A DNA stretch of 64,000 bases from an uncultured Lactobacillus sp. (lineage in GTDB: Bacteria; Bacillota; Bacilli; Lactobacillales; Lactobacillaceae), in the NCBI GenBank assembly GCA_937874695.1, contig CALNAJ010000042.1, positions 1 to 64,000 of the forward strand. Reading direction: 5' to 3'. Made by a program: the position numbers and the translations under genes. The notes beneath the pieces were generated by a model. It did not search any database. It had not been told where the DNA came from and worked only from the letters and a program-made list of their open reading frames with translations. Each line of letters opens with the position of its first letter. Positions within the stretch are counted from its first letter, which is position 1. Positions 42,349 to 51,028 of this stretch are shown one piece after another.

Positions 42349-44733
42349 CTACTTCAATGGCTTCCATTGCCAAGCGTTAACTTCTGGCAAGTCAGTCCCA
42401 ACTTCACGGATGTAAGCATTGTGCTTAGCAACCATGTCGTCCATCCGCTGTGCGAAGTATGCGCCCTTAACAGCGTATGCATCGATGTCATCAACGGCTT
42501 CCTTAGCCAAGTGGTAACGGTCCAAGTGGTTCAAGACACGCATGTCAAATGGCGTGGTGATATCACCGTTTTCACGGTAACCATGAACGTGTAAGTTGTG
42601 GTTATGACGGTCGAAGAATAAGTCCTTAACTAAGCCTTCAAAGCCATGGAAGGCGAAGATAACAGGCTTGTCCGTCGTGAAGAGACGGTCAAATTCGTCA
42701 TCGGAGATACCACGAGGGTCCAACTTAGGAGAACGCAACTTCAACAGGTCAACCACGTTGATGAAGCGAATCTTCATGTCTGGGAATTCGTCGTGCAATA
42801 ATGAAATTGCGGCTAATGATTCCCAAGTTGGTTCAGTACCAGCGGCAGCGAAGACAACGTCAGGTTCTTGACCTTGGTCAGTAGATGCCCAGTCAACGTA
42901 GCCCAAACCATTGTGAACCAGGTTAGTGGCTTCATCAATGGAGAACCATTGTGGACGTGGGTGCTTAGACGTCACGATCAAGTTGATCTTTTCGCGACTC
43001 CGGAATGCAACGTCACCAACGGCTAACAAGGTGTTAGCATCGGCTGGCAAGTATTCACGGATAAATGCTGGCTTCTTTTCAGCTAAGTGGGTCAACATCC
43101 CAGGATCTTGGTGGGTGTAACCGTTATGGTCTTGCTGGAAGACAGTTGACGTGTCAACGAAGTTCAAGGATGGGTAGTCGTGACGCCATTCTTGTTCCGC
43201 AGCCTTACGCAACCACTTGAAGTGTTGGGTCAACATAGAATCCACGACCCGACCAAATGATTCGTAAGTTGCGAAGTAACCATGACGACCAGTCAGAACG
43301 TAACCTTCCAACCAACCTTCAGCTTGGTGTTCTGAAAGTTGAGAATCGATGATCCGGCCTTCATGAGCCATGTTTTCATCGTTAGGTTCCTTGATACCTT
43401 CCATCCATTGACGCTTACCATAATCCAAGGCAGCGTACAGACGGTTAGACTTCGTTTCGTCAGGGCCAAAGCCACGGAATGTGTCTGGGTTCAACTTCAT
43501 GACATCAGCCAGGTAGTCAGACCATACTAACATATCTTGGGCAATCGTCTTGCCGTGTTCAGTCGTGTCAACGGCGTACTTCTTGTAGTCAGGCAACTTC
43601 AATGGTTGTGGCTTGATCCCACCATTAGTGATAGGGTTCATCGCCATCCGTTGTTCACCCTTAGGTGCCATATCACGGACTTCTTGCTTAACAGTGCCAT
43701 CTTCGTTGAATAATTCTTCTGGCTTGTAAGACTTCAACCAGTCGACCAACATGTCAGCGTGTTCCATGTCACCAGCAGCAACAGGAATTGGCACTTGGTG
43801 AGCACGGAATGAGCCTTCGATAGGGTTACCATCCAAGTCGGCCTTTGGACCAGTCCAGCCCTTAGGTGAACGGAAGATGATCATTGGCCACTTAGGCAAC
43901 GTTTCGTCATTGTTTTCGCGGGCATTCTTTTGAATAGCCTTGATCTTACCAATGACTTCGTCCATCGTCTTAGCCATGTCTTCGTGAACACGCATGAAGT
44001 CAGTGTCACCGGCTTCAATTTCAACAAAGTGAGGATCCCAGCCCATACCTTCGAAGTACTTCGTTAAGTCTTCGTCGGACATCCGTGACAGGATAGTTGG
44101 GTTAGAAATCTTGAACCCGTTCATGTTGATGATTGGTAAAACAGCACCATCTTTGATTGGGTTAATAAATTTGTCAGAGAACCATGAAGCAGCCAGTGGG
44201 CCAGTTTCAGATTCCCCATCACCAATTTCAACAGCGGCAATAACGTCTGGGTTATCTAAGATAGCACCAGTACCGTGTGAAAGGCTGTAACCAAGTTCCC
44301 CACCTTCATGGATAGAACCTGGCGTTTCAGGTGCGGCATGGGATGCAACGCCACCTGGGAAGGAGAATTGCTTGAATAAACGCTTCAAGCCTTCTTCATC
44401 TTGGGAGATGTTAGGATAAATTTCACTGTAGCTACCATCAAGATATGAGTTAGAAACCATAACTTGGCCACCGTGACCTGAACCTTCAATATAGAACATG
44501 TTCAAGTCATACTTCAAGATAGCCCGGTTTAAGTGGGCATAAATGAAGTTTTGAGAAACGATAGTTCCCCAGTGACCAATAGGCTTAATCTTAACATCGT
44601 CAGAGGTTAAGTCACGCTTCAATAATGGGTTGTCACGCAAGAATAACTGACCAACTGACAGGTAATTTGCTGCACGCCAGTACTTGTCAACGCCTTCCAA
44701 GTATGCCTTGGAGTCGAAGTCTGCATTTGCCAT
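42349..44733 (-). CDS. xfp: Xylulose-5-phosphate / fructose-6-phosphate phosphoketolase
   Basis: 794 residues, thiamine-diphosphate enzyme that cleaves xylulose 5-phosphate with phosphate to acetyl phosphate and glyceraldehyde 3-phosphate, the core of heterofermentation. Signature EGGELGYSLSHGTGAILDNPD, GDGESETGPLA (TPP-binding) and QDHNGYTHQDPG are all present. Start at 44733 with AGAAGGAG. Codon use is highly biased, fitting one of the most abundant proteins. The pentose phosphates and acetyl phosphate flux link it to the sugar-acid catabolism downstream. Confidence 0.97.
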   Translation of the reverse strand: MANADFDSKAYLEGVDKYWRAANYLSVGQLFLRDNPLLKRDLTSDDVKIKPIGHWGTIVSQNFIYAHLNRAILKYDLNMFYIEGSGHGGQVMVSNSYLDGSYSEIYPNISQDEEGLKRLFKQFSFPGGVASHAAPETPGSIHEGGELGYSLSHGTGAILDNPDVIAAVEIGDGESETGPLAASWFSDKFINPIKDGAVLPIINMNGFKISNPTILSRMSDEDLTKYFEGMGWDPHFVEIEAGDTDFMRVHEDMAKTMDEVIGKIKAIQKNARENNDETLPKWPMIIFRSPKGWTGPKADLDGNPIEGSFRAHQVPIPVAAGDMEHADMLVDWLKSYKPEELFNEDGTVKQEVRDMAPKGEQRMAMNPITNGGIKPQPLKLPDYKKYAVDTTEHGKTIAQDMLVWSDYLADVMKLNPDTFRGFGPDETKSNRLYAALDYGKRQWMEGIKEPNDENMAHEGRIIDSQLSEHQAEGWLEGYVLTGRHGYFATYESFGRVVDSMLTQHFKWLRKAAEQEWRHDYPSLNFVDTSTVFQQDHNGYTHQDPGMLTHLAEKKPAFIREYLPADANTLLAVGDVAFRSREKINLIVTSKHPRPQWFSIDEATNLVHNGLGYVDWASTDQGQEPDVVFAAAGTEPTWESLAAISLLHDEFPDMKIRFINVVDLLKLRSPKLDPRGISDDEFDRLFTTDKPVIFAFHGFEGLVKDLFFDRHNHNLHVHGYRENGDITTPFDMRVLNHLDRYHLAKEAVDDIDAYAVKGAYFAQRMDDMVAKHNAYIREVGTDLPEVNAWQWKPLK

Positions 44734-44837
44734 GTAATTAACACTCCTTCTTTGAATTCGTAACTGCACAATCTAGTTGATAGAAAATGTTGTAAAATTT
44801 ACCTCGTAATGAATACCGGGATGATTTTTACAGTTCT

Positions 44838-44865
44838 ATCATAACGTTTTTTATAAAAAAGTCAA
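44838..44865 (-). promoter_or_regulatory. Promoter of the phosphoketolase gene
   Basis: TTGACT (44860-44865), 16 bases, TATGAT (44838-44843), giving an untranslated leader of about 100 bases. The rest of 44734-45053 holds nothing I can identify. Confidence 0.65.
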
Positions 44866-45053
44866 CCTTTTTACAAATTGGACCGTATCAATTATTTTAA
44901 AAGCAGGACCTCATTGTCAAACATTGATTTACCGCTAATTAAACCGCTTTAAATATCCGAATGTCGTTCCATTATTTGCGTTCTTTGATAGTATAAATTA
45001 TGGCGACATAAGTAAATCTAATGGTATTGTTCGGATTTTCAGACTAAACGTTC

Positions 45054-45087
45054 AAAAAAAGATGACTCCCGCGACGGACGTCATCTA
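45054..45087 (-). terminator. Terminator of the GntR gene
   Basis: Minus-strand AGATGAC...GTCATCT hairpin followed by seven T. Confidence 0.88.
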
Positions 45088-45094
45088 AAGTTCT

Positions 45095-45820
45095 TTATTC
45101 TTCATCTAGAGAAACAAAGGTGTTATAGTTCAAATACTGATAGTGTAATCGCATGTTAGAAACTTCAAACGGTGTCCCATCATCCAGGAAGAAGACCCCT
45201 TCCATGATACCGACGGGCTCAACGGGCTTCAGATGCAAGAGCTTCTGATCGTCCGCCGTTGAAGGCTGGGTGCGAATAGACATGAAGGACTTGGTCACGA
45301 CCTTACCCTGTGATTCCAAATAATTAAAGATGGAATCGGCAACGGTCTTCTGTGATAAGTTTGGTGCAATTTTAATGGGGATATAACCCGTTTCGATCAT
45401 AAAGGGTTTATCCTCAAACAACCGTAGCCGCTTAATCTCGTAAACGAAGTCCCCTTCGGCCAAGAAAAGATCCTGTTGGATTTCCTTACTGGCCGGGATA
45501 ACGTCGAATTTGAGCAAACGAATGCCCGGCGTCGTCCCTGCTGACTTCATACTGTCAGTAATTCCTAAATTTGAGCCCTCATATTGAAAAATTGATTGGT
45601 TTTTCATATATAATGGGTTAATGAAGGTTCCTGAACCACGCTTTTTAAAAATAATCCCCTGGTTGGCGAGCACACTGAGGGCCCGCTTAACTGAGCTGCG
45701 ACTTACCCCGTACGCTTCGCTCAAGCTCCGTTCATCTGGCAGCCGCTTATTGGGAAATTCATTTTGATGGATGCGTTGTTTTAAATCCCGCATTACCTGT
45801 CGATAAACTAAATCTGCCAT
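45095..45820 (-). CDS. GntR/HutC-family regulator with UTRA domain
   Basis: 241 residues: N-terminal GntR winged helix (LVYRQVMRDLKQRIHQNEF, LPDERSLSEAYGVSRSSVKRAL, KRGSGTF) and a C-terminal UTRA effector domain (residues 85-235). UTRA members often sense sugar phosphates or amino-sugars. The gene is alone; phosphoketolase downstream is a possible target but has its own promoter. GAGGAG precedes the ATG. Confidence 0.88.
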   Translation of the reverse strand: MADLVYRQVMRDLKQRIHQNEFPNKRLPDERSLSEAYGVSRSSVKRALSVLANQGIIFKKRGSGTFINPLYMKNQSIFQYEGSNLGITDSMKSAGTTPGIRLLKFDVIPASKEIQQDLFLAEGDFVYEIKRLRLFEDKPFMIETGYIPIKIAPNLSQKTVADSIFNYLESQGKVVTKSFMSIRTQPSTADDQKLLHLKPVEPVGIMEGVFFLDDGTPFEVSNMRLHYQYLNYNTFVSLDEE

Positions 45821-45972
45821 GATATCTCCTCATAACTCTTCAACTTGACTTCTACTGTGATAGAGTATAACAGGTTTTGGCGGCGGTGTCTGCTTTTTAT
45901 CAGGAAACAACCGTTCCATTTATTTTTAAAGTGCGGTCCAATTATTAATTTTGATGTTGAAAGGTGAGTTAA

Positions 45973-46476
45973 ATGGCTAAGAAAAAGAAAGGCAAACGGC
46001 TTCACAAAACCTTAGTTGAACAGATTTTAGATAAGAACAAGGTTGCCTATAAACAGTTTGAATTTGCAACCCACGTTCAGGGTGACGTGGCTCAAATGGA
46101 TGTTGATCACGCGGATGTTGATGAACATCACATCTATAAAACGTTGGTGTTGAGCGGTCCAACGACCGGTCCCGTTGTTGGCGTTCTGCCCATCGATGAA
46201 CACCTAAACGAAAAAAAATTGGCGAAAGCCTCTGGTAATAAAAAAGTTGATATGGTCCCCCTCAAGAATTTGGTGAAGACTACGGGCTACGAACATGGGG
46301 CCAACACCCCAGTCGGTATCTGGGAAAAGAATCACTTTCCCATTTATTTTGACAACACTGCCAAGGAACAGGGAACGATTCTCGTTTCTTCCGGACAAAT
46401 CGGTCGTTCAGTTGAATTAGATGCTACGGAACTAGCTAACCTGGTCCATGGTACCTTCACCGACCTACTGGAGTAG
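45973..46476 (+). CDS. ybaK: Cys-tRNA(Pro)/Cys-tRNA(Cys) deacylase, YbaK/EbsC family
   Basis: 167 residues: basic N-terminus (AKKKKGKR), then the editing domain with VYKTLV-like HIYKTLVLSG, VLPIDEHLNEKKLAKASG (the conserved Lys region) and TGYEHGANTPVG, ending with VSSGQIGRSVELD. Such proteins hydrolyse mischarged Cys-tRNA(Pro). Likely co-transcribed with the membrane protein three bases downstream. AAAGGTGAG precedes the ATG. Confidence 0.9.
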   Translation: MAKKKKGKRLHKTLVEQILDKNKVAYKQFEFATHVQGDVAQMDVDHADVDEHHIYKTLVLSGPTTGPVVGVLPIDEHLNEKKLAKASGNKKVDMVPLKNLVKTTGYEHGANTPVGIWEKNHFPIYFDNTAKEQGTILVSSGQIGRSVELDATELANLVHGTFTDLLE

Positions 46477-46479
46477 GCG

Positions 46480-47283
46480 ATGAATACTAACCTGACCCTG
46501 ATTTTTAAAAATCTCGGTATCGTGGGTTTGGATCTCCTGGTTATTCCCTTTATCTTTGTAACCCTGCTGACCTACCTGAATCGTGACACTAAGAAATACT
46601 TGGCAAATGGCCTTGGTTTAAATAGCGAGCTCTATTTAGGCTTTATCGGCATTTTCCTCCACGAGCTCAGTCACCTTCTGACGGCAATTCTCTTCGGTCA
46701 TCGTATCGCGCGGGTCCGCTTGCTTAAACGGCCACACCCTGATCGGCCAGGTACAGATGGGAAGCCTGATTTGACCTTAGGTTACGTCAATCATACCTGG
46801 AATCAACGCAATTGGTATCAGACAACCGGTAACCTATTTATTGGTGTAGCCCCGATATTTGGTTGCGCCCTCGTCCTGTTAGCACTGACCGCTCTTTTGG
46901 TTCCCAGCCTCTTCAACGGTATGCTGGCACTGGTAGCCGACCCGTTCAACCTTGACTGGACTGGCTTTGTCGCAGCTCTAGGTGGTGATAATTATCCCTG
47001 GATTCGCTGGATCATTATGATTTTACTGTCTCTTAATATCAGTATCGGTGGCTTTGACCTCAGCGCAGCCGACTTTGCCAATTCACGGATTGGATTGATT
47101 GGCTTCGTTATTGTGGTTGTTGCCCTAACTGTACTCTTAACCATGGGTAATATTGCTGCGGGCTACCTGCGCGTGATTACCGCGGCTGTGATTCTACTGG
47201 CTTTAATTTTGGGATATGCGCTCCTTATTTCTCTATTGACGAACCTAGTCATCCGACTAGCCTTCCAAATCAAAGAACACTAA
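46480..47283 (+). CDS. Membrane protein with HExxH motif (putative M50-like metalloprotease)
   Basis: 267 residues, about six helices. The second helix carries FLHELSHLLTAILFGHRI, an HExxH motif inside the membrane as in site-2-protease-like enzymes. A candidate third ligand is an Asp in FDLSAADFAN. No PDZ domain. Function unknown; a structural role for the motif is possible. It shares a transcript with the deacylase and ends at a strong terminator. Confidence 0.7.
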   Translation: MNTNLTLIFKNLGIVGLDLLVIPFIFVTLLTYLNRDTKKYLANGLGLNSELYLGFIGIFLHELSHLLTAILFGHRIARVRLLKRPHPDRPGTDGKPDLTLGYVNHTWNQRNWYQTTGNLFIGVAPIFGCALVLLALTALLVPSLFNGMLALVADPFNLDWTGFVAALGGDNYPWIRWIIMILLSLNISIGGFDLSAADFANSRIGLIGFVIVVVALTVLLTMGNIAAGYLRVITAAVILLALILGYALLISLLTNLVIRLAFQIKEH

Positions 47284-47296
47284 CGGTTTAAGCTTG

Positions 47297-47331
47297 TCAG
47301 CACCTAACTTTCTGTTGGGTGCTGATTTTTT
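47297..47331 (+). terminator. Terminator of the ybaK operon
   Basis: TCAGCACC pairs with GGTGCTGA and is followed by six T. Confidence 0.88.
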
Positions 47332-47489
47332 ATTGAAATATTTATTTAAATTGCCACCTAGTCAATGGGCATCCGGGATAGTCCACAATCGAAATTTTAA
47401 TACGAACATTTGTTCTGTCTATTTTTCAACAGACCTGCTATACTACGATTACTGCTTAAGTTATGCCACTTTCAGCCTGGAGGAAATTA

Positions 47490-47705
47490 ATGGAAACTTA
47501 CCCGTTTACGCAGCTCCATAACGATCCTAAACATCTCTTCACTCAGGTCATTCAAACCAATCATACACTGGAGGTCACCATTCATACCCATCAAAGCGTC
47601 ATCATCCTCAGTAAACAACGCTACGAGCAATTGTTAGAGCTTAACTATCTTTGGTCAGCCGGAACACTCGCGCCAATCCTATCGCAAGTGAATCATCCCA
47701 AATAA
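47490..47705 (+). CDS. Small Phd/YefM-like protein, possible orphan antitoxin
   Basis: 71 residues. The pattern VTIHTHQSVIILSKQRYEQLLEL resembles the strand-strand-helix of Phd/YefM antitoxins (normally an I-T-x-N-G-x-P-V-A-V-L-x-S-x-x-Y-x-x-L pattern). The N-terminal half is short. No toxin frame follows. Start at 47490, with GGAGG six bases ahead, rather than the earlier ATG at 47463. Confidence 0.6.
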   Translation: METYPFTQLHNDPKHLFTQVIQTNHTLEVTIHTHQSVIILSKQRYEQLLELNYLWSAGTLAPILSQVNHPK

Positions 47706-47734
47706 AAAGGTTCCGCCGACATCGACGAAACCCG

Positions 47735-49141
47735 CTATTTATCAGTCTTTTGATAATGGAAAACAATAAAGTAGAGCCCAAAGTTGATGACACTTAACGT
47801 CAGAATTAGTCCGAACGCTAACCGACTCCCAATCGCTGTCTCCTGAGCGTAGGACATACCATGGATCTTAACCGACGACATCAAAGCTGCCAGAATCGTG
47901 GTCCCAACTGAACCTGCGAACTGCTGACCCGTATTATAGATGGCATTGGCATCGGCCCGTTGACTAAAGTCAACTTCCTTCAACCCATTAGTCATGGTAT
48001 TCCCAAACGCCATTGAACGACCGATACTAAAGACCACGTACAGTGCGGCAATAATGATGACCGTTAGCCGTTGCCCAATCACGGTAAAACACAGCGCCGC
48101 GATAAAGAATAAGCTACTCCCCAACAGAATTGGCAATCGCGCACCATGTTCGTCCAGCAAGTGGCCGAACCAAGGCTGTAAGAGTGCCGTTACTAGGCTC
48201 CCTGGGAACAACATCAGCCCACCAAATAGTGAACTTGCACCAACAACGATTTGCGCATAATTTGGCAAAGCGAAGTTGATCCCAATATTACAGAACTGCA
48301 GAATCACGTAAGCCATAAAACTAAACGTAAAGACTGGATTTCGAAAAATCTCAAGTTTTAGTAACTGATTCTCACTGTGCTTAGATACCTGAATATAACC
48401 AGTCAGCGTCAATGCTGCCAGGATTAAGCCACCCAAGAACTGCCAACTCAACCAACCGGCCGTCGTCAAACTATTCAAACCCATTGTAAAGCTCACAAAG
48501 GACACCGCCAGAAGCGCAAATTGCCCCCAGACAAACGAAACCTTTTTGACTGGTGAGAATTGTTTCATCACGCCAAAACCTAGCAATAAAATAATAGCTT
48601 CCAATGGTAAGGTGGACCAGAAGATCAAGCGCCAGTCACCCAGAGATGCCATGATTCCCCCAAAGGTTGGTCCACTAGCTGGGGCAATCATCAAGATTAG
48701 ACCAGCCATCCCCATGTAAAAACCAAGTCGTGAACGTGGCACACTTTCCAAGACAACGTTAAACATCAATGGAATGGCGATACCGGCACAACCAGCCTGA
48801 ACCAAACGACCAAAAAGTAATACTGGAAAAACTGGTGCCAATGCACAGATCAGGTCTCCCAAGATAAAGAGTGACGCTCCGGCCACAAAGAGTTGTCGAT
48901 TCGTAAACCGTTGCTTCAGGAAGGCCGATGTGATCATCAGTAATGCCACCGTCAGTAAGTATCCCGTCGTAATCCACTGAACAGTACTTAAAGAAACATG
49001 CATTGTCTTCATCAGTGTTGGAAAAGTAACATTCATGGAAGTCTCCACTAAGATTCCTAGGAAGGCCATCATGGCGACCGCGAAAATAGCAATTAAGTTT
49101 TGCCGTGAAATTTTATCCGGGTCATTTTGTACCTGCGTCAT
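47735..49141 (-). CDS. MFS drug exporter, DHA2 (EmrB/QacA) family
   Basis: 468 residues with about 14 helices. It has the N-terminal Asn/Thr motif of helix 1 (VTFPTLMKTMHVSLSTVQWITTGYLL), motif A-like LKQRFTNRQLF and motif C (GLILMIAPASGPTFGGIMA), features of proton-driven antiporters. Substrates could be drugs or host or self-made peptides or lipids. It ends 29 bases after the convergent antitoxin-like gene. The small secreted peptide gene lies divergently upstream. Confidence 0.9.
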   Translation of the reverse strand: MTQVQNDPDKISRQNLIAIFAVAMMAFLGILVETSMNVTFPTLMKTMHVSLSTVQWITTGYLLTVALLMITSAFLKQRFTNRQLFVAGASLFILGDLICALAPVFPVLLFGRLVQAGCAGIAIPLMFNVVLESVPRSRLGFYMGMAGLILMIAPASGPTFGGIMASLGDWRLIFWSTLPLEAIILLLGFGVMKQFSPVKKVSFVWGQFALLAVSFVSFTMGLNSLTTAGWLSWQFLGGLILAALTLTGYIQVSKHSENQLLKLEIFRNPVFTFSFMAYVILQFCNIGINFALPNYAQIVVGASSLFGGLMLFPGSLVTALLQPWFGHLLDEHGARLPILLGSSLFFIAALCFTVIGQRLTVIIIAALYVVFSIGRSMAFGNTMTNGLKEVDFSQRADANAIYNTGQQFAGSVGTTILAALMSSVKIHGMSYAQETAIGSRLAFGLILTLSVINFGLYFIVFHYQKTDK

Positions 49142-49309
49142 TTGAACATCTCACTTTCATAAAACTTTCTATGTTCTATCATACTCACTTTCAAAATTAT
49201 TTTCATGGGTAAAATGCCATTAAATCGGTTACAGAGGCCCTAAATCCCAGCTCTTTGACAAAAAAATAAAAAAGTTTTCAATGAAAACCATTACATTGGG
49301 TTTCACCCC

Positions 49310-49350
49310 TTGACTCAGCTTTCAGAAAATTATACTATGTTCACGTGAAC
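49310..49350 (+). promoter_or_regulatory. Promoter and palindromic operator of the secreted peptide gene
   Basis: TTGACT (49310-49315) and TACTAT (49333-49338), 17 apart. A perfect 12-bp palindrome, GTTCACGTGAAC (49339-49350), lies at the predicted start of transcription, where a repressor would block it. No regulator gene is adjacent. Confidence 0.55.
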
Positions 49351-49385
49351 AAAAGAGAAGAGAAAAAGAAAGAGGTACTTATATA

Positions 49386-49565
49386 ATGCATGTATTCAAT
49401 CGAGTTTTAGCTGTCGTCGCTGCTGTTGCCGTATTCGGTTCAGGCGTCTTCGCTACCCAAGCCATTGCTTCTACCACGTCAAACCCTGACGGTGTTGCAA
49501 CGCACCAAACCTTAACGAGTGCTTACCAACAATTAATTCAAAAGCAAACTGAACCTCTTAAGTAG
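49386..49565 (+). CDS. 59-residue secreted peptide
   Basis: A short basic start MHVFNR, a hydrophobic core (VLAVVAAVAVFGSGVF), then a probable signal peptidase site at ATQAIA-STTS and a mature tail of about 30 residues rich in Thr, Gln and Ser. AGAGG lies about 11 bases upstream, and both a promoter with operator and a strong terminator bracket it. No cysteines and no double-glycine leader, so it is not an obvious bacteriocin or AgrD. Function unknown; a signal or envelope peptide are options. Confidence 0.65.
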   Translation: MHVFNRVLAVVAAVAVFGSGVFATQAIASTTSNPDGVATHQTLTSAYQQLIQKQTEPLK

Positions 49566-49578
49566 TTCGGTTTTCATG

Positions 49579-49618
49579 AAAAGGCTCCCCCGAAGTTTTC
49601 GGGAGAGCTTTTCTTTTA
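49579..49618. terminator. Bidirectional terminator between the peptide and acyltransferase genes
   Basis: AAAAGGCTCCCCCGAA/TTCGGGAGAGCTTTT stem with a T run after it on the plus strand and T run on the minus strand too. Confidence 0.88.
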
Positions 49619-49634
49619 CAACTTTACTTATAAA

Positions 49635-50885
49635 TTATTCAATAACCGTGGCACCAATCGCCGCTTCAGCAATAAAGTCCTTGATGCGTGAAATCATATC
49701 ATGAATGACGACCCGGCCAACCTGAACCTCATCGGTCGTCCCAATCATGTTAAACCCAAGGTTCAATTGCCCTTTGAACGTGCTGCAAGCCACCTGGAAC
49801 ATTGGTGCATAACGGAATGATCCCGTCATTAGGCAATCTGTTAACGCGGCGTCCTCAAAGGCTAACCGCGAATCGTCAATGATTCCGAAGTTCGTGAAGG
49901 CAATTGCCCGGATGTGGTAATTATCTTCTACAATCTGTTGCAGCTTCTCAATAGGTTCTGATTTGTACTGGGCCATCAGTGACCGCACTGAGTCCAAGAA
50001 TTGGTCATGATCCTTTAGTCGCTGCATTTCAACGTGCATCTTAGCCACAGCCGTGGTAATGGGTTCGTCCTGTGGTGAATGAATGGCTGGGTTAAACCGT
50101 GCTGTGTGGTTAGCAATTCGCAATGCAGCGTGCTCCTTACTGATCTTCTGCCGCATATCGGTTGGACATGGAATCGCCAATTCATCCCCGCCACGATCAT
50201 AGGCTTGAACGGCTTTCCCAAAGGTCGTCAAACAAACATCATTGACCGTAACACCCTGACTATGGGTTGCTTGAATCAACGTCTTCGTCAATTCTGGCGT
50301 TAAGCGCCAACCGCTGACATTATGCCGCGGTTGTTCACCAGTCTCATTCGTTAACTGCGGTAAGGCCAACGGTTTGGCCGGATGATCCACGTCGCCCTGC
50401 TTGGCTGCGGCCGGATGGGACTTTAACAAGTCTTCCAACCAGTCCAGTTTAACCACGTTCTCAACGCCTGTAATGGCCTCTACACCACGATTGTAGCAAT
50501 CGCTGAGTAAGTAGAGGTACTGCTTAAACCCGCTGCCATCGGTCAAAATATGGCTCATGGTGATGGTCACCTTATTGCCACGACCATCGGCCTGAATCTC
50601 AAACCGGATTTGTGCATTTTTCTCCCAATCTGGCGTTTCATCAACATCTGCATCAGCATCAACCGTTTTAACGACTTCACTGGCGTCCTTAACCGCTGGC
50701 TGCCAGCTATTATCACGCATTTCATAGCGACAAAATAGTTCTGGCACAATTCTAGCAGTCAAATTGACGGCCTTGATGAGTCGCTCAGTATCAATTGGCG
50801 TTTCAAACTTCAACTGGCAACGAATCATTGGATAAAGTTGATCGAAACCAATCGTGTGTAGAATGTTTAACGGATTTTCATTCAT
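49635..50885 (-). CDS. Stand-alone condensation-domain-like acyltransferase
   Basis: 416 residues of the condensation / alcohol-acetyltransferase-like superfamily (PapA, WS/DGAT and NRPS C domains). The catalytic HxxxD-G motif is visible as MSHILTDGSGFKQYL (near residue 130), and the second conserved block appears as LAFEDAALTD. No adenylation or carrier domains are nearby, so it is a free-standing enzyme acting on unknown acyl and acceptor groups, perhaps a lipid or peptide. GAGAGG precedes the ATG. Confidence 0.75.
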   Translation of the reverse strand: MNENPLNILHTIGFDQLYPMIRCQLKFETPIDTERLIKAVNLTARIVPELFCRYEMRDNSWQPAVKDASEVVKTVDADADVDETPDWEKNAQIRFEIQADGRGNKVTITMSHILTDGSGFKQYLYLLSDCYNRGVEAITGVENVVKLDWLEDLLKSHPAAAKQGDVDHPAKPLALPQLTNETGEQPRHNVSGWRLTPELTKTLIQATHSQGVTVNDVCLTTFGKAVQAYDRGGDELAIPCPTDMRQKISKEHAALRIANHTARFNPAIHSPQDEPITTAVAKMHVEMQRLKDHDQFLDSVRSLMAQYKSEPIEKLQQIVEDNYHIRAIAFTNFGIIDDSRLAFEDAALTDCLMTGSFRYAPMFQVACSTFKGQLNLGFNMIGTTDEVQVGRVVIHDMISRIKDFIAEAAIGATVIE

Positions 50886-50972
50886 AATCTCAGAGTCCTC
50901 TCGTAAAATCAGATGCTTAGTTTTATCTTAGGCGGTCATGGCGCCTTAAACAAGAAAATCTAGAAACAAAAA

Positions 50973-51016
50973 GTCCCGCAGGACTCCCATACGGAAGTTC
51001 ATGCGAGACTCTTTCA
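50973..51016 (-). terminator. Terminator of the uxaC-containing operon
   Basis: Minus-strand AGTCTCGCA/TGCGGGACT with G-U pairs, then TTTTT. Confidence 0.8.
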
Positions 51017-51028
51017 TTCGCCTAGTTA

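Noticed and set aside
43293..43475. Numerous short frames inside xfp and other highly expressed genes
   Set aside because: They are shadow frames caused by strong codon bias and have no start signals of their own.
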